Source: CALZJC01 sp963781065 (GTDB lineage: Bacteria > Acidobacteriota > Thermoanaerobaculia > Multivoradales > JAHEKO01). From it: a DNA stretch of 64,000 bases. The notes under the pieces were generated by a model. The model did not search any database, was not told the origin of the DNA, and saw only the letters and a list, made by a program, of their open reading frames with translations. Below, one piece after another: positions 1 through 10,202 of this stretch; positions within the stretch are counted from its first letter, which is position 1; each line of letters opens with the position of its first letter. Made by a program: the position numbers and the translations under genes. The DNA is taken from positions 1-64,000 of the forward strand of contig CAWAET010000015.1 of NCBI GenBank assembly GCA_963781065.1, written 5' to 3'.

Positions 1-116
1 AGCTTGGGTAGTCTCATCTCGAGGGCCTCCTTGGTTGGTCTGGTGATACTTCTCGACATAGCTGACACGACGTCACCGTGGTTTGTTAACAAGCCCCGTG
101 GGACAATGCGGGCGCC
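1..116. promoter_or_regulatory. Upstream region of first gene with TTGTTAACAA palindrome
   Basis: No gene is seen here. The stretch is less GC-rich than the coding DNA that follows. Positions 83-92 form a perfect 10-bp palindrome, TTGTTAACAA, and a GACAAT hexamer at 102-107 lies just before the ATG at 117. The palindrome could be an operator and GACAAT a -10 element, but spacing to a -35 is poor (13 bp if TTGTTA is used), so the promoter assignment is weak. Confidence 0.25.
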
Positions 117-2611
117 ATGGCGCTCGACGAACAGCCCTCGCGGGAGAGCGCCTCGGTCGATCCTGCGGCGGCGCGTCGCGAGCTCGAGCGGCTCTACGCC
201 GACTGCCGCTTGCTGCGGCCCCTACGCCGCGCCGCCTACGATCCCGGCGACCGGCTGGAGTACGAGGTCATCGGCGTGGCGCCCGCGCGCCGCGGCCGGG
301 TGGTGGCCGAGGTGGAGCGGTTCGTCGGCGGCGGCTTCGCCGGCCAGGTCTACCGCGTGCGGCTGCTCGAGGTCGCCAATGAGGAGGCAGGCAGGCCAGT
401 GAGGAGGGGGGCGGCATCGCCGGCCTCGAGGTCGGCCGCCACTACGCGATCAAGATCCTGATCCCGCCATCCGGCTTCGCCGACCTGTTCCGCAACCTGC
501 TGTACTTCGCCGGCTACCAATGCGGATTCAGCGCCCAGCTGCTGCCGCAGGCGGTGCGCACCGGGGTGCTGTGGCAGAAGGTCATCCGCCGCGCCGCGGC
601 CCTGAGGTTCGGCGACCCCGAGGCGGTCTGCGACACCTACGCGACCTTCTTCGACGCCGAGCTCGGCAGCCACGGCGAGATCAACGAGTGGATCGAGGGG
701 CGGATCTGGGCCTTCGAGGCGGACGACCGGCTGTTTTCGCGGTGGCGTTTCAGCGGCTCCCCGCCGGCCGGCCACAACTGTCCGGAGTACGTGCACAAGA
801 AGCTCTTCATGCGCCGGCTGGTGGCGCTGCTGCACGAGATGGGTGCCGGCGAGCTGGCGCGCCAGTACGAGTGGGGCACCTCGAAGAGCCAGCCGAACGT
901 GCTCAAACGCCTGGCCGCCGCGGACTCGCCCGAGGCGGGTCTGACCGCGGTCGACTTCCGCGCCGGTCTGACCCTGCTCTTCTTCCTGCCGATGAGCCCG
1001 GCGGACGTTTTTCGCATCCTCTACGGGCTCGCGCGCGGCCGGCTGGTGCAGTTCGACCGCTGCGACACGCGGCAGTTGCGCCGGTTTGTCGACGCCCAGG
1101 GCGGCTTCGAGGATCTGGAGCCGGCCCTCGCCGAGCTCGAGCGCCAGGACGCCGCCTACCGCGACTCGCAGCCCGATCTGACCCGCCACCTGGTGCGGCT
1201 GCTGCACGACCGCGGGCTGCGGCGCTCGATCCGCGAGGCGACGATCACCGCCTGGCGGACCCTGGGCCGGCTGGACGCGGCGCACGAAACCCGGCTGCGC
1301 GAGAAGCGGGGCCCTTTCGCCTGGCTCTACCTGGTCTCCCTGCTGCCGCTGCTCGGCGGCCGCATCGTCGGGCTGTGGGGGAGCGCCGAGCGCCGCCGCC
1401 ACTTCCGCCGCTGCCTGACCAGCGCCGGCTACCTGGCGCGAGCGATGCGGGGTGCCCGCATCGCGGCGCTGATCGGTTGGAACCGGGGGCAGCGCGCCGC
1501 GCCCCGCCGTGCCATCGAGCTGGCCGGCCGCCCGGCGCGGTTCTGGGCGGAACGGCTGGCGCTCGGCTGGCTGCCGGCCGCCTGGCACCGCCTCGTCGCC
1601 GAGCCGTCGCGGGCGTGGCAACGGCTCCGCGCCAGCTTCGACTACGCCTTGAGCTTCCTGCGCCGGCCGGAGTTTCGTCAGCAGGTGCTGCTGGACCAGG
1701 TCCGGCTGGGCCGCGAGGAAGGCATGCTGAGCGACCAAGAGGCCGCCCGGATCGAGGCCCAGATCAATGATCCGTTCATCCAGAAGTATCTCCGCTGCCT
1801 GGCGGTGCACGTCTGCACGGTGCCGGTGACCCAGGTGGTGATGGTGCTGGCAGGCGCCGGGGTGGCGATCTACTGCCTGGTCTACCGGAACCTGAGCTGG
1901 CCCGAGAGCATGGGCTATGCGGCGGCGGCGGCGGCGGCGATCCAGCTGCTGCCGGTCTCGCCGGGGTCGATCGCCCGCGGCGTCTTCGTGCTCTTCCTGA
2001 TGGTCCGCGAGCGAGACCTGCGCAACTACTGGGTGGCGGCGCCGGTCTCGTTCCTGCACGTCATCGGCTATCTGGCGTTTCCGCTGCAGATGGTTACCCA
2101 CAACCCGGCGCTGGCCCGCTTTCTGGCCGGCCGCTGGGCCCGGCGCCTCGCCAACCTGGTGCCGGTCTTCGGCGAGCGCGGGGCGCTTTTCGAGCACGCG
2201 GTCTTCGACCTGTTCTTCAACCTGCCGATCTCGGTGGCGCGCGGCCTGCGCGAGCGGCCGGGGCGGTGGGTGGCGGGCCTGCTGGCCGCGTTGGCAGTCG
2301 TGGCCGCCCTGCTGCTGGGCGCCGGCGGCCTGGTCTGGGAGGCGTGGCAGCCGGAGATCCGGATGAGCGGTGTCACGGTGAGGGCGGCGGACCCCTACTA
2401 CCTGCGCGGCGGCGATCTGGGCTGGTCGCGTAGCGGTACCCGGGTGCGGGTGGACGGTGTCGAGGGGGCGGTGGATTTCCCAGCCCGGAGTCGGGTTCGG
2501 GGCTTGCGGCCGGGAGATGCCGTCGACGTCGTGGTGCGGCGCAACCTGTTCGGCGGCGGCTACGACGGGATGGCGATCTCGCGCGAAGAGAGCCCCGGCG
2601 CCGATCGGTAG
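117..2611 (+). CDS. Kinase-like membrane protein of unknown function (one frameshift)
   Basis: I do not recognise a named family. The N-terminal part, read from the ATG at 117, contains a glycine-rich loop (VGGGFAGQVYRVRL, about 327-365) followed after the frame change by HYAIKIL (440-460). Together these resemble the GxGxxGxV loop and the VAIK lysine of protein kinases. A later AVDFRAGL (about 945-970) sits where a DFG-like metal motif might be, which would suggest a divergent ABC1/aminoglycoside-kinase-like fold. The C-terminal third has about four hydrophobic segments (roughly 1795-1890, 1910-2010, 2035-2095, 2265-2345) and ends in a small beta-rich periplasmic or cytosolic tail. Frame 117-405 passes to the frame open to 2611 at the G-run 406-411; a seventh G would join them. 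The downstream part alone can be read from a GTG at 554. Kinase activity is inference. Confidence 0.6.
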
Positions 2612-2629
2612 ATGGCCCGGTCACGCGGG

Positions 2630-2783
2630 TCAGGTCAGCCTGAAGTTGATCGTCAGGTTGTAGAGCACCGCCACCGGCTTGCCCCGGAAGGTCGCCGGCT
2701 CGAACGGCCCAGCGGGTGCTGCGCCGGTCGCGGCCGCTCTCTTCGCTCCAGACGTTGAGGGTGTCGCGGTCTCGGTTCGTCAT
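2630..2783 (-). pseudogene. Miniature TonB C-terminal relic with its own ribosome-binding site
   Basis: On the minus strand a near-perfect Shine-Dalgarno (AAGGAGG) lies 5 nt before an ATG at 2783. The frame opens MTNRDRDTLNVWSEESG and, if one base is removed from the GGGCC at about 2706-2710, continues RWPFEPATFRGKPVAVLYNL to a TGA at 2632-2630. The last 25 residues match the extreme C-terminus of TonB-family energy transducers (W-x-F-x-PAT-x-x-GKPV-x-V-x-YNLT-x-NF-x-L). The transmembrane helix, proline-rich spacer and most of the TonB fold are absent. It therefore looks like a deletion remnant whose start region was fused to the end of a tonB gene; a genuine 50-residue product is possible but less likely. 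It lies between two plus-strand genes. Confidence 0.5.
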
Positions 2784-2945
2784 GACGGCCTCCTTGCCCC
2801 TCTTGGACTCCCGCGGCGCGAGCTGGTTCCCTCGCAGGAGGGCGCGGCCCGGTCGAAGGCCCCGACCGAAAGGGCTCAGCCGGCGAGCGTGTAGACTGGT
2901 TTTTCTCGCGACCGCGCTCGCACCCATCCCGACAGGAGACTCCCG

Positions 2946-5900
2946 ATGAAGCGATCTCTCGCCCTGTGTCTGGTCCTCGCCCTGGCCGCCCTGTCGCCCG
3001 CCGAGGCGGCGCGCAAGAAGAAGGCCGATGAGCCGCCCGCGAAGGCGGCGGAGCCGCTTCTCAGCGCCGGCACCCTGGCCGGGCTGACCCTGCGCGGCAT
3101 CGGCCCGGCGCTGACCTCGGGCCGGGTGAGCGACATCGCCGTCAGCCCGCGCGACCGGGACACCTGGTACGTCGCCGCGGCCTCCGGCGGCGTCTGGAAG
3201 ACCGCCAACGCCGGCACGACCTGGGAGCCGATCTTCGACGGCGAGGGCTCCTACTCGATCGGCTGCGTGACCGTCGACCCCAACGACCCGCTGACGGTCT
3301 GGGTGGGCACCGGCGAGAACAACTCGCAGCGCAGCGTCGGCTACGGCGACGGGGTCTACAAGTCGATCGACGGCGGCCGCAGCTGGACCAACGTCGGGCT
3401 CGGCGAGTCGGAGCACATCGGCAAGATCGTCGTCCACCCGGCGCGACTCGAAGACGGTCTACGTGGCGGCCCAGGGGCCGCTCTGGGGCGCCGGCGGCGA
3501 CCGCGGCCTGTACAAGACCACCGACGGCGGCGCGAGCTGGAACCGGGTGCTCGAGATCAGCGAGAACACCGGCGTCACCGACCTGCTGCTCGACCCGCGC
3601 GACCCCGACGTGCTCTACGCCGCCGCCTACCAGCGGCGGCGGCGGGTCTGGACGCTGATCAACGGCGGCCCGGAGTCGGGGATCCACAAATCGACCGACG
3701 GCGGCGCGACCTGGCGCGAGCTGACCAACGGCCTGCCCGAGGGCGACCTCGGCCGGATCGGCCTGGCGATCTCCCCGGTCGATCCCGACCTGCTCTACGC
3801 CATCGTCGAGGCGGCGGGGGAGAACGGTGGGTTCTTCCGCTCGACCGACGCCGGCGGCAACTGGGAGAAGCGCAGCGACTACGTCTCGTCGAGCCCGCAG
3901 TACTACCAGGAGATCGTGCCCGACCCGAAGAACCCCGACCGGGTCTACTCGCTCGACACCTGGCTCAACGTCACCGAGGACGGCGGCAAGAGCTTCCACC
4001 GGGTGCCGGTGGTGACCAAGCACGTCGACGACCACGCCATGTGGATCGACCCCGACGACACCGACCGGCTGCTGGTGGGCTGTGACGGCGGCCTGTACGA
4101 GACCCGCGACCGGGGCGAGAGCTGGCGCTTCTTCCCCAACCTGCCGATCACCCAGTTCTACAAGATCGCGGTCGACAACGACCGGCCGTTCTACAACGTC
4201 TACGGCGGCACCCAGGACAACTTCACCCTCGGCGGCCCTGCGCGCACCACCAGCGCCCACGGCATCACCAACGACGACTGGTACGTCACCGTCGGCGGCG
4301 ACGGCTTCCAGACCCGGGTCGACCCCGAGGACCCGAACATCATCTACTCACAGTCCCAGTACGGTTACCTGAGCCGGTACGACCGGTCGAGCGGCGAGGC
4401 GATCTCGATCCGGCCGATGGTCGGGCCCGGCGAGGAGCCGCTGCGGTTCAACTGGGACTCGCCGCTGGTGCTGAGCCCGCACGATCCGCACCGGCTCTAC
4501 TTCGCGCGCCCAGAGGCTCTTTCGCAGCGACGACCGCGGCGACAGCTGGCGCCCGGTGAGCCCCGACCTGACCCGCGGCCTCGATCGCAACACCCTCGAG
4601 GTGATGGGCCGGGTGTGGAGCGTCGACGCGGTGGCCAAGAACAACTCGACGTCCTTTTACGGCACCCTGACGGCGCTGTCCGAGTCGCCGCGGGTCGAAG
4701 GGCTGATCTACGCCGGCACCGACGACGGCCTGGTCCAGGTGAGCGAGGACGGCGGCGAGAGCTGGCAGAAGATCGACTCCTTCCCGGGCGTGCCGGAGAT
4801 GACCTATGTCAACCGCCTCGAGGCCTCGGCGCACGATGACGACACCGTCTACGCCGTCTTCAACAACCACAAGTCGGCGGACTTCAAGCCCTATCTGCTC
4901 AAGTCCACCGACCGCGGCGCGAGCTGGGCCTCGGTCGCCGGCGACCTGCCCGAGCGGGGCTCGGTCTACGCCGTGGTGGAGGATCCGCTGGACCCGGGCC
5001 TGCTGTTTGCCGGCACCGAGTTCGGCCTCTTCTTCACCGCCGACGGCGGCGGCCGCTGGGTCGAGCTCACCGGCGGCATGCCGACCGTCGCCGTGCGCGA
5101 TCTGGCGATCCAGGCGCGGGAGGGCGATCTGGTCGTCGGCACCTTCGGTCGCGGCTTCTACGTCCTCGACGACTATGGCCCGCTGCGCGGCATCGGCGAG
5201 GAGGCGCTCGGCGCCGAGGCGAAGCTGTTCCCGGTCAAGGACCCCTGGATGTACGTCCCCAGCTACCGGCTCGCCCTGCGCGGCAAGTCGTTCCAGGGCG
5301 ACTCCTACTTCGCGGCGCCCAACCCGCCCTTCGGCGCCGTCTTCACCTACTACCTCAAGGACGGCTTCAAGAGCCGTGAGGAGCGGCGCCGCGAGGCGGA
5401 GAAGGAGCGCCGCGAGGCGGGGGAGGACGTGGCCTATCCCGACTGGGAGGAGCTGCGCGCCGAGGACCGGGAGGAGGAGCCGGCGATCCTGCTCACCGTG
5501 CGCGACGGCGAGGGCAACGTCGTGCGCCGGCTGACCGGTCCGACGGCCAAGGGCTTCCACCGCGTCGCCTGGGACCTGCGCTACCCGGCGGCCAGCCCGA
5601 CGAGCCTCGATCCGTTTCCGATGGACAACCCGTTCCGCGACCCGCCCAGCGGGCCGCTGGCGGCGCCGGGCGGCTACAGCGTCGAGCTGGCCAGCCGGGT
5701 CGACGGCGTGGTGACCGCGCTGGCCGGGCCCGAGGGCTTCGAGACCCGGCCGCTGGGCCTGGCGACCCTGGCGGCGGCGGACCGGCCGGCGCTGCGTGGC
5801 CTTCCTGCGCCAGGTGGCGCGGCTGCAGCGCGCCGTCCTGGGCGCCAACCGCGCCGCCGGCGAGGCCGCCGACCGGCTCTCCCACCTGCGCCAGGCAATC

Positions 5901-6257
5901 GACGACACGCCGGCGGCAGCGCCGCCGCTGGCCGAGCGGGCCCGCGCCCTGGGCGAGCGGCTGGCCGACATCCAGGTCGAGCTGACCGGCGACGACACCA
6001 TCGCCTCGCGCAGCGAGCCGGCGCCGCCCTCGATCGTCGAGACCGTGCAGGACATCGTCGGCGGCCAGTGGGCCTCGACCTCGCCGCCAACCGGCACCCA
6101 CCGGGCGGCCTACGCCAGCGCGGCGGCCGCCTTCGAGCCGGTGCTGGCGGCGCTGCGGCAGCTGATCGAGGTGGACCTGCGCGCCCTCGAGACCGACCTC
6201 GAGGCCGCCGGCGGCCCCTGGACTCCGGGCCGGGTTCCCGTCTGGCAGCCGGAGTGA
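2946..6257 (+). CDS. Secreted VPS10/sortilin-type beta-propeller protein (three frameshifts)
   Basis: An ATG at 2946, preceded by an AGGAG-type site (CAGGAGAC), opens a clear signal peptide (MKRSLALCLVLALAALSPAEA). The mature protein has many Asp-box/BNR-like repeats of the type STDGGxxW (KTANAGTTW, KSIDGGRSW, KTTDGGASW, KSTDGGATW, RSTDAGGNW and others), so it is a 'glycosyl hydrolase/VPS10 domain' propeller of about 1,100 residues, common in Acidobacteriota and Bacteroidota. Such proteins are exported and of uncertain substrate; peptidase or carbohydrate binding has been suggested. The C-terminus is helical and ends RVPVWQPE. The reading frame moves by one base at about 3440 (CCGGCGCG), 4512 (GCGCGCCC) and 5795 (CTGCGTGG). 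Each is explained by one inserted base, and the protein is otherwise intact, so assembly error is more likely than decay. Confidence 0.8.
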
Positions 6258-6342
6258 GACGCAGCGAGCCGCGAGTCCGTCGAGCGGCGTTGGGGTAGGC
6301 TGAGGCCTCGCTTTGCCACCCGCGCACAGCCGGAGTCAACCG

Positions 6343-7152
6343 ATGGATACCGACCGCTACCGCGTGCTCCCCGAGACCACCCTCAGCCTGGCCGACCACG
6401 ACCCCGCCGACCAGGCGCTGTTCGACCGCGCCAAGGGGGACGGCCGCCGGGTGACCAAGGTGATGACCCGGCGCCTCGAGGCGCTGCAAGAGCTGCTCTA
6501 TGCCGAGGGCAGGCACAAGGTCCTGATCGTGCTCCAGGCGATGGACGCCGGCGGCAAGGACGGCACCATCCGCCACGTCTTCGACGGCGCCAACCCGCAG
6601 GGCGTCAAGGTCGCCAGCTTCAAGAAGCCCACCCCGCGGGAGCTGGCCCACGACTATCTCTGGCGGGTCCACCGCCACACCCCGGGCGCCGGCGAGATCG
6701 CCATCTTCAACCGCAGCCACTACGAGGACGTGCTGGTCGTCCGGGTGCACGGCTACGTGCCGCCCGAGCGCTGGCAGCGCCGCTACCGCCACATCGTCGA
6801 GTTCGAGCGCCTGCTGGCGGAAGAGGGCACCACCATCCTCAAGTTCTTCCTCCACATCTCGAAAGAGGAGCAGAAACAGCGCCTCCAGGCCCGCCTCGAC
6901 GAGCCCCACAAACGCTGGAAGTTCGCCAAGGGCGACCTGGCCGAGCGAAAGTTGTGGGGCGACTACATGCTCGCCTTCGAGGCGGCGCTGTCCGAGACCA
7001 GCACCGAGCACGCGCCCTGGTACGTCATCCCGGCGGATCGGAAGTGGTACCGCAACCTGGTGATCTCGAGGATCCTGGTGGATGCCCTCGAAGGGTTGGG
7101 GATGCGGTGGCCCGACCCGGAGGCGGAGCTGGACGGGGTCGTGATCGAGTAG
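6343..7152 (+). CDS. ppk2: Polyphosphate kinase 2 family protein
   Basis: The 269-residue protein matches the short, single-domain PPK2 family, cytosolic enzymes that transfer phosphate between polyphosphate and nucleotides. Visible motifs are the Walker A loop AMDAGGKDGT (residues 66-75), the Walker B stretch NRSHYEDVLVVRV, and the lid motif HKRWKF. The ATG at 6343 is chosen because GGAG lies 8 nt upstream and the protein then starts MDTDRYRVLPE, normal for the family; a TTG at 6313 in the same frame would only add a non-conserved tail. It follows the propeller gene after about 85 bp and is followed by a HAD phosphatase. Whether it makes ADP/ATP (class I-III) cannot be told from the motifs alone. 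Confidence 0.92.
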   Translation: MDTDRYRVLPETTLSLADHDPADQALFDRAKGDGRRVTKVMTRRLEALQELLYAEGRHKVLIVLQAMDAGGKDGTIRHVFDGANPQGVKVASFKKPTPRELAHDYLWRVHRHTPGAGEIAIFNRSHYEDVLVVRVHGYVPPERWQRRYRHIVEFERLLAEEGTTILKFFLHISKEEQKQRLQARLDEPHKRWKFAKGDLAERKLWGDYMLAFEAALSETSTEHAPWYVIPADRKWYRNLVISRILVDALEGLGMRWPDPEAELDGVVIE

Positions 7153-7234
7153 CTCGACCTTCCCACCCAGCCTCGACCGCGGTGCCCTCCCCGCGAGCAT
7201 CCGCCCCGGCTGACTGCTGAAAGGAACTGCTCAC

Positions 7235-7846
7235 GTGCCGGCCGACCGCCCCATGCGCGCTCTGCTGTTCGACCTGGACGGCGTCCTGGTGGAGACCTAT
7301 GGCGTCTGGCACGCCGTGATCAACGCCTACGCCCGCAAGCGCGGCTACCCGGAGGTCTCGGACGAGGCGATGCAGGCCGCCTGGGGCCAGGGCGTCGACG
7401 CCGACGCCCGGACCTTCTTCCCCGGCACCTCGGTGGCCGAGCTCGAGGCGTTCTACAACGCCCGGTTCCCGGACCACCTCGACGATCTCTCCGTGATGCC
7501 CGGCGCGGCCCGGGTCACCGCTACCATCCGTGCCGCCGGCCTCCCCATCGCCGTCGTCACCAACACCCCGGCGCCCCTGGCCCGCGAGCTCCTGCGCCGT
7601 GCCGGGGTCGAGCCCGACGTCCTGGTGGGCGGCACCGACGTCCCCCGGCCCAAGCCGGCGCCGGACATCGTGCTGCGGGCCTGCGAGCTTCTCGGCGTAC
7701 CGGTGAGCGCGGCGGCTGTTGTCGGCGATTCGGATTTCGACCGCCGGGCTGCCGGGGCGGCCGGGGCGCGGTTCATCGGCTTCCGTTGCCCTGGCGACGA
7801 CCGCGTTGAGGAGTTGGACGAGCTGCTGGTCCTGTTCGGAGTCTGA
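7235..7846 (+). CDS. HAD-superfamily hydrolase, phosphoglycolate-phosphatase-like
   Basis: The 203-residue protein has all four HAD motifs: DLDGV near the N-terminus (nucleophile Asp and the +2 Asp), the Thr of VVTNTP, the Lys of PRPKPAPD, and the acidic VVGDSDFD. The cap is the alpha-helical C1 type seen in phosphoglycolate phosphatase, beta-phosphoglucomutase and GmhB-like enzymes, so it is a small-molecule phosphatase of the cytosol with unknown substrate. The GTG at 7235, with AAGGA about 10 nt upstream, gives MPADRPMRALLFDLDG; an ATG at 7253 is an equally good start. It ends 2 bp before the convergent aroF stop, with no terminator between them. Confidence 0.88.
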   Translation: MPADRPMRALLFDLDGVLVETYGVWHAVINAYARKRGYPEVSDEAMQAAWGQGVDADARTFFPGTSVAELEAFYNARFPDHLDDLSVMPGAARVTATIRAAGLPIAVVTNTPAPLARELLRRAGVEPDVLVGGTDVPRPKPAPDIVLRACELLGVPVSAAAVVGDSDFDRRAAGAAGARFIGFRCPGDDRVEELDELLVLFGV

Positions 7847-7848
7847 GC

Positions 7849-8747
<899 letters not shown>

Positions 8748-8751
<4 letters not shown>

Positions 8752-10010
8752 GGCCCGGCCCGGTCTCGGGCGCGGGCCTCTCGGCCTCGGCCCGCGCCGG
8801 CCGCGCCCGCGGCGGCTTCCGGTCGTTCCCCAGCCGCCGGCCGGCCCATCACCGGCGCCTCCTGCCGCTCGAGGATCGCCCGCGCCGGGTAGCAGCCCAG
8901 GATCCGCAGGCTGCCGGTGTGCTGGCGGATCCGGTCCAGGGTCTCGACCATCCGCGGGTCCTCGGCGTTGGCCTCGACGTCGAGATAGAACAGGTAGCGC
9001 CAGGGCAGCTCGGGCTGCGGCCGGCTCTCGAGCTTGCTCAGGTTGAAGCCGGCGGCGGCGAAGGCGTCCAGGCACTCGGCCAGGGCCCCCTGGCGGTGAT
9101 CGACGGTCAGCAGCAGCGAGGTCTTGGCCGGCACCCGCGGGTCGACCGGCTCGGCCGTGCGGCCGATGAGGACGAAGCGGGTGTGGTTCTCGGCCTGGTC
9201 GGCGACGCCTTCGCGCAGCACCTCGAGGCCCAGGTCGCGGGCCGCTTCGGCGGAGCAGATGGCCGCGACCTCGGAGGAGTCGCCGGCGGCGACCGACTGG
9301 GCGGCGGCGGCGGTGTCGTACCAGCTCTCGGCCCGCGCCCCGACCAGGCCGCGCAGGAAGCGGGAGCACTGCTGCAGCGCCACCGGATGCGAGCGGATCA
9401 CCCGCACGTCGCCCACCCGGACTCCCGGTTGCGCCGCCAGGCAGTGCTCGACCCGCCAGATCTCCTCGTCGACCAGCGCCACGCGGCGGTGCGACAGCTC
9501 GCGGTAGACGTCGTGGATCGAGCCGGCGATGGTGTTCTCGATCGGCAGCAGGGCGTAGTCGACCTCGCCGGCCTCGAGGGCGTCGAGGGTGCCCTCGAAG
9601 GTCTCGTGCCCCTCCTTGGAGAGGGTGGCGTGCGAGCGCGAGGCGAACAGCTTCTCGAGCGCCAGGTCGGAGTAGGAGCCCGGGGCGCCCTGGTAGGCGA
9701 CCCGCAGCGCCGGCGCCGCGGCGGCCGCGGAGGTCGAGTCGAGGCGCCGCTCCTGGTCGCGCCGCGAGTAGGCCAGCAGCTCTTTCAGGATGCGGCCGAC
9801 GAAGTAGGACGACAGGCCGAGCTTGTGCCCCTCATGGCTCCAGAACTCGAAGATGCGTCGCTCCCGCTCGGCGTCGTGCAGCGGAGCCTCGAGGTTGTCG
9901 CGCTTGAAGGAGGCGATCTCGCGCACGGTCTCCATGCGCCGGGCGAGCAGCCCCAGCAGCTGGCGGTCGATCTCGTCGATCGTCTCGCGGGAGTGGTCGA
10001 GCTGTTGCAT
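8748..10010 (-). CDS. pheA: Bifunctional chorismate mutase/prephenate dehydratase
   Basis: The 420-residue P-protein makes phenylpyruvate from chorismate. An AroQ-type chorismate mutase covers residues 1-85 (IDEIDRQLLGLLARRM, SFKR). The prephenate dehydratase domain covers about 100-280 (VAYQGAPGSYSDLALEKLF, LPIENTIAGSIHDVY and the catalytic TRF motif in ENHTRFVLIG). An ACT domain follows (SLLLTVDHRQGALAECLDAF, KLESRP), the usual phenylalanine-binding regulatory module. After residue 375 comes an Ala/Gly/Arg-rich tail absent from relatives. The ATG at 10010 has GGAG 6 nt upstream. It shares ATGA with aroF and is preceded by a Phe-codon leader peptide and a terminator/antiterminator, so expression should rise when charged tRNA-Phe is scarce. 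Confidence 0.95.
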
Positions 10011-10033
10011 GTCAGGCTCCTTGTCAGCAAGAG

Positions 10034-10063
10034 AAAAGGCCCCGCCTTGGCGGCGGGGCCTTC
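10034..10063 (-). terminator. Attenuator terminator hairpin of the pheA-aroF operon
   Basis: On the minus strand AAGGCCCCGCC (plus 10052-10062) and GGCGGGGCCTT (plus 10036-10046) form a perfect 11-bp stem with a 5-nt loop, followed by TTCTCTT, an intrinsic terminator 25 nt before the pheA start. The RNA segment GGCGGGGCCUUC inside the leader peptide gene (plus 10095-10106) is the exact complement of GAAGGCCCCGCC (plus 10052-10063). A mutually exclusive 12-bp antiterminator can therefore form. A further small hairpin CCGGC-ttca-GCCGG lies at 10110-10123. Confidence 0.85.
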
Positions 10064-10085
10064 TGGGTGTCGATGGCGTCGAGTG

Positions 10086-10160
10086 CTATGCGACGAAGGC
10101 CCCGCCCTTCCGGCTGAAGCCGGCAAAAAAGAAGGCCCGGATCGTTGCGCTCGGATTCAC
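10086..10160 (-). CDS. Phenylalanine leader peptide (attenuation peptide)
   Basis: A 24-codon gene opens at a GTG (10160-10158) with GGAG 7 nt upstream and ends at TAG (10088-10086). It encodes MNPSATIRAFFFAGF followed by SRKGGAFVA: five Phe in 24 residues, three of them consecutive. The TAG lies between the antiterminator segment and the terminator hairpin, the classic geometry of amino-acid attenuators such as E. coli pheL. Stalling on the FFF/F codons would leave the antiterminator segment (within the KGGAF codons) free to pair with the terminator's 5' arm; fast translation would cover it and allow termination. The peptide has no other expected function. Confidence 0.85.
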   Translation of the reverse strand: MNPSATIRAFFFAGFSRKGGAFVA

Positions 10161-10202
10161 TTCGGTTCTCCGTTGGTCGGCGAAATGTAGCACGGGAGTG
10201 GC

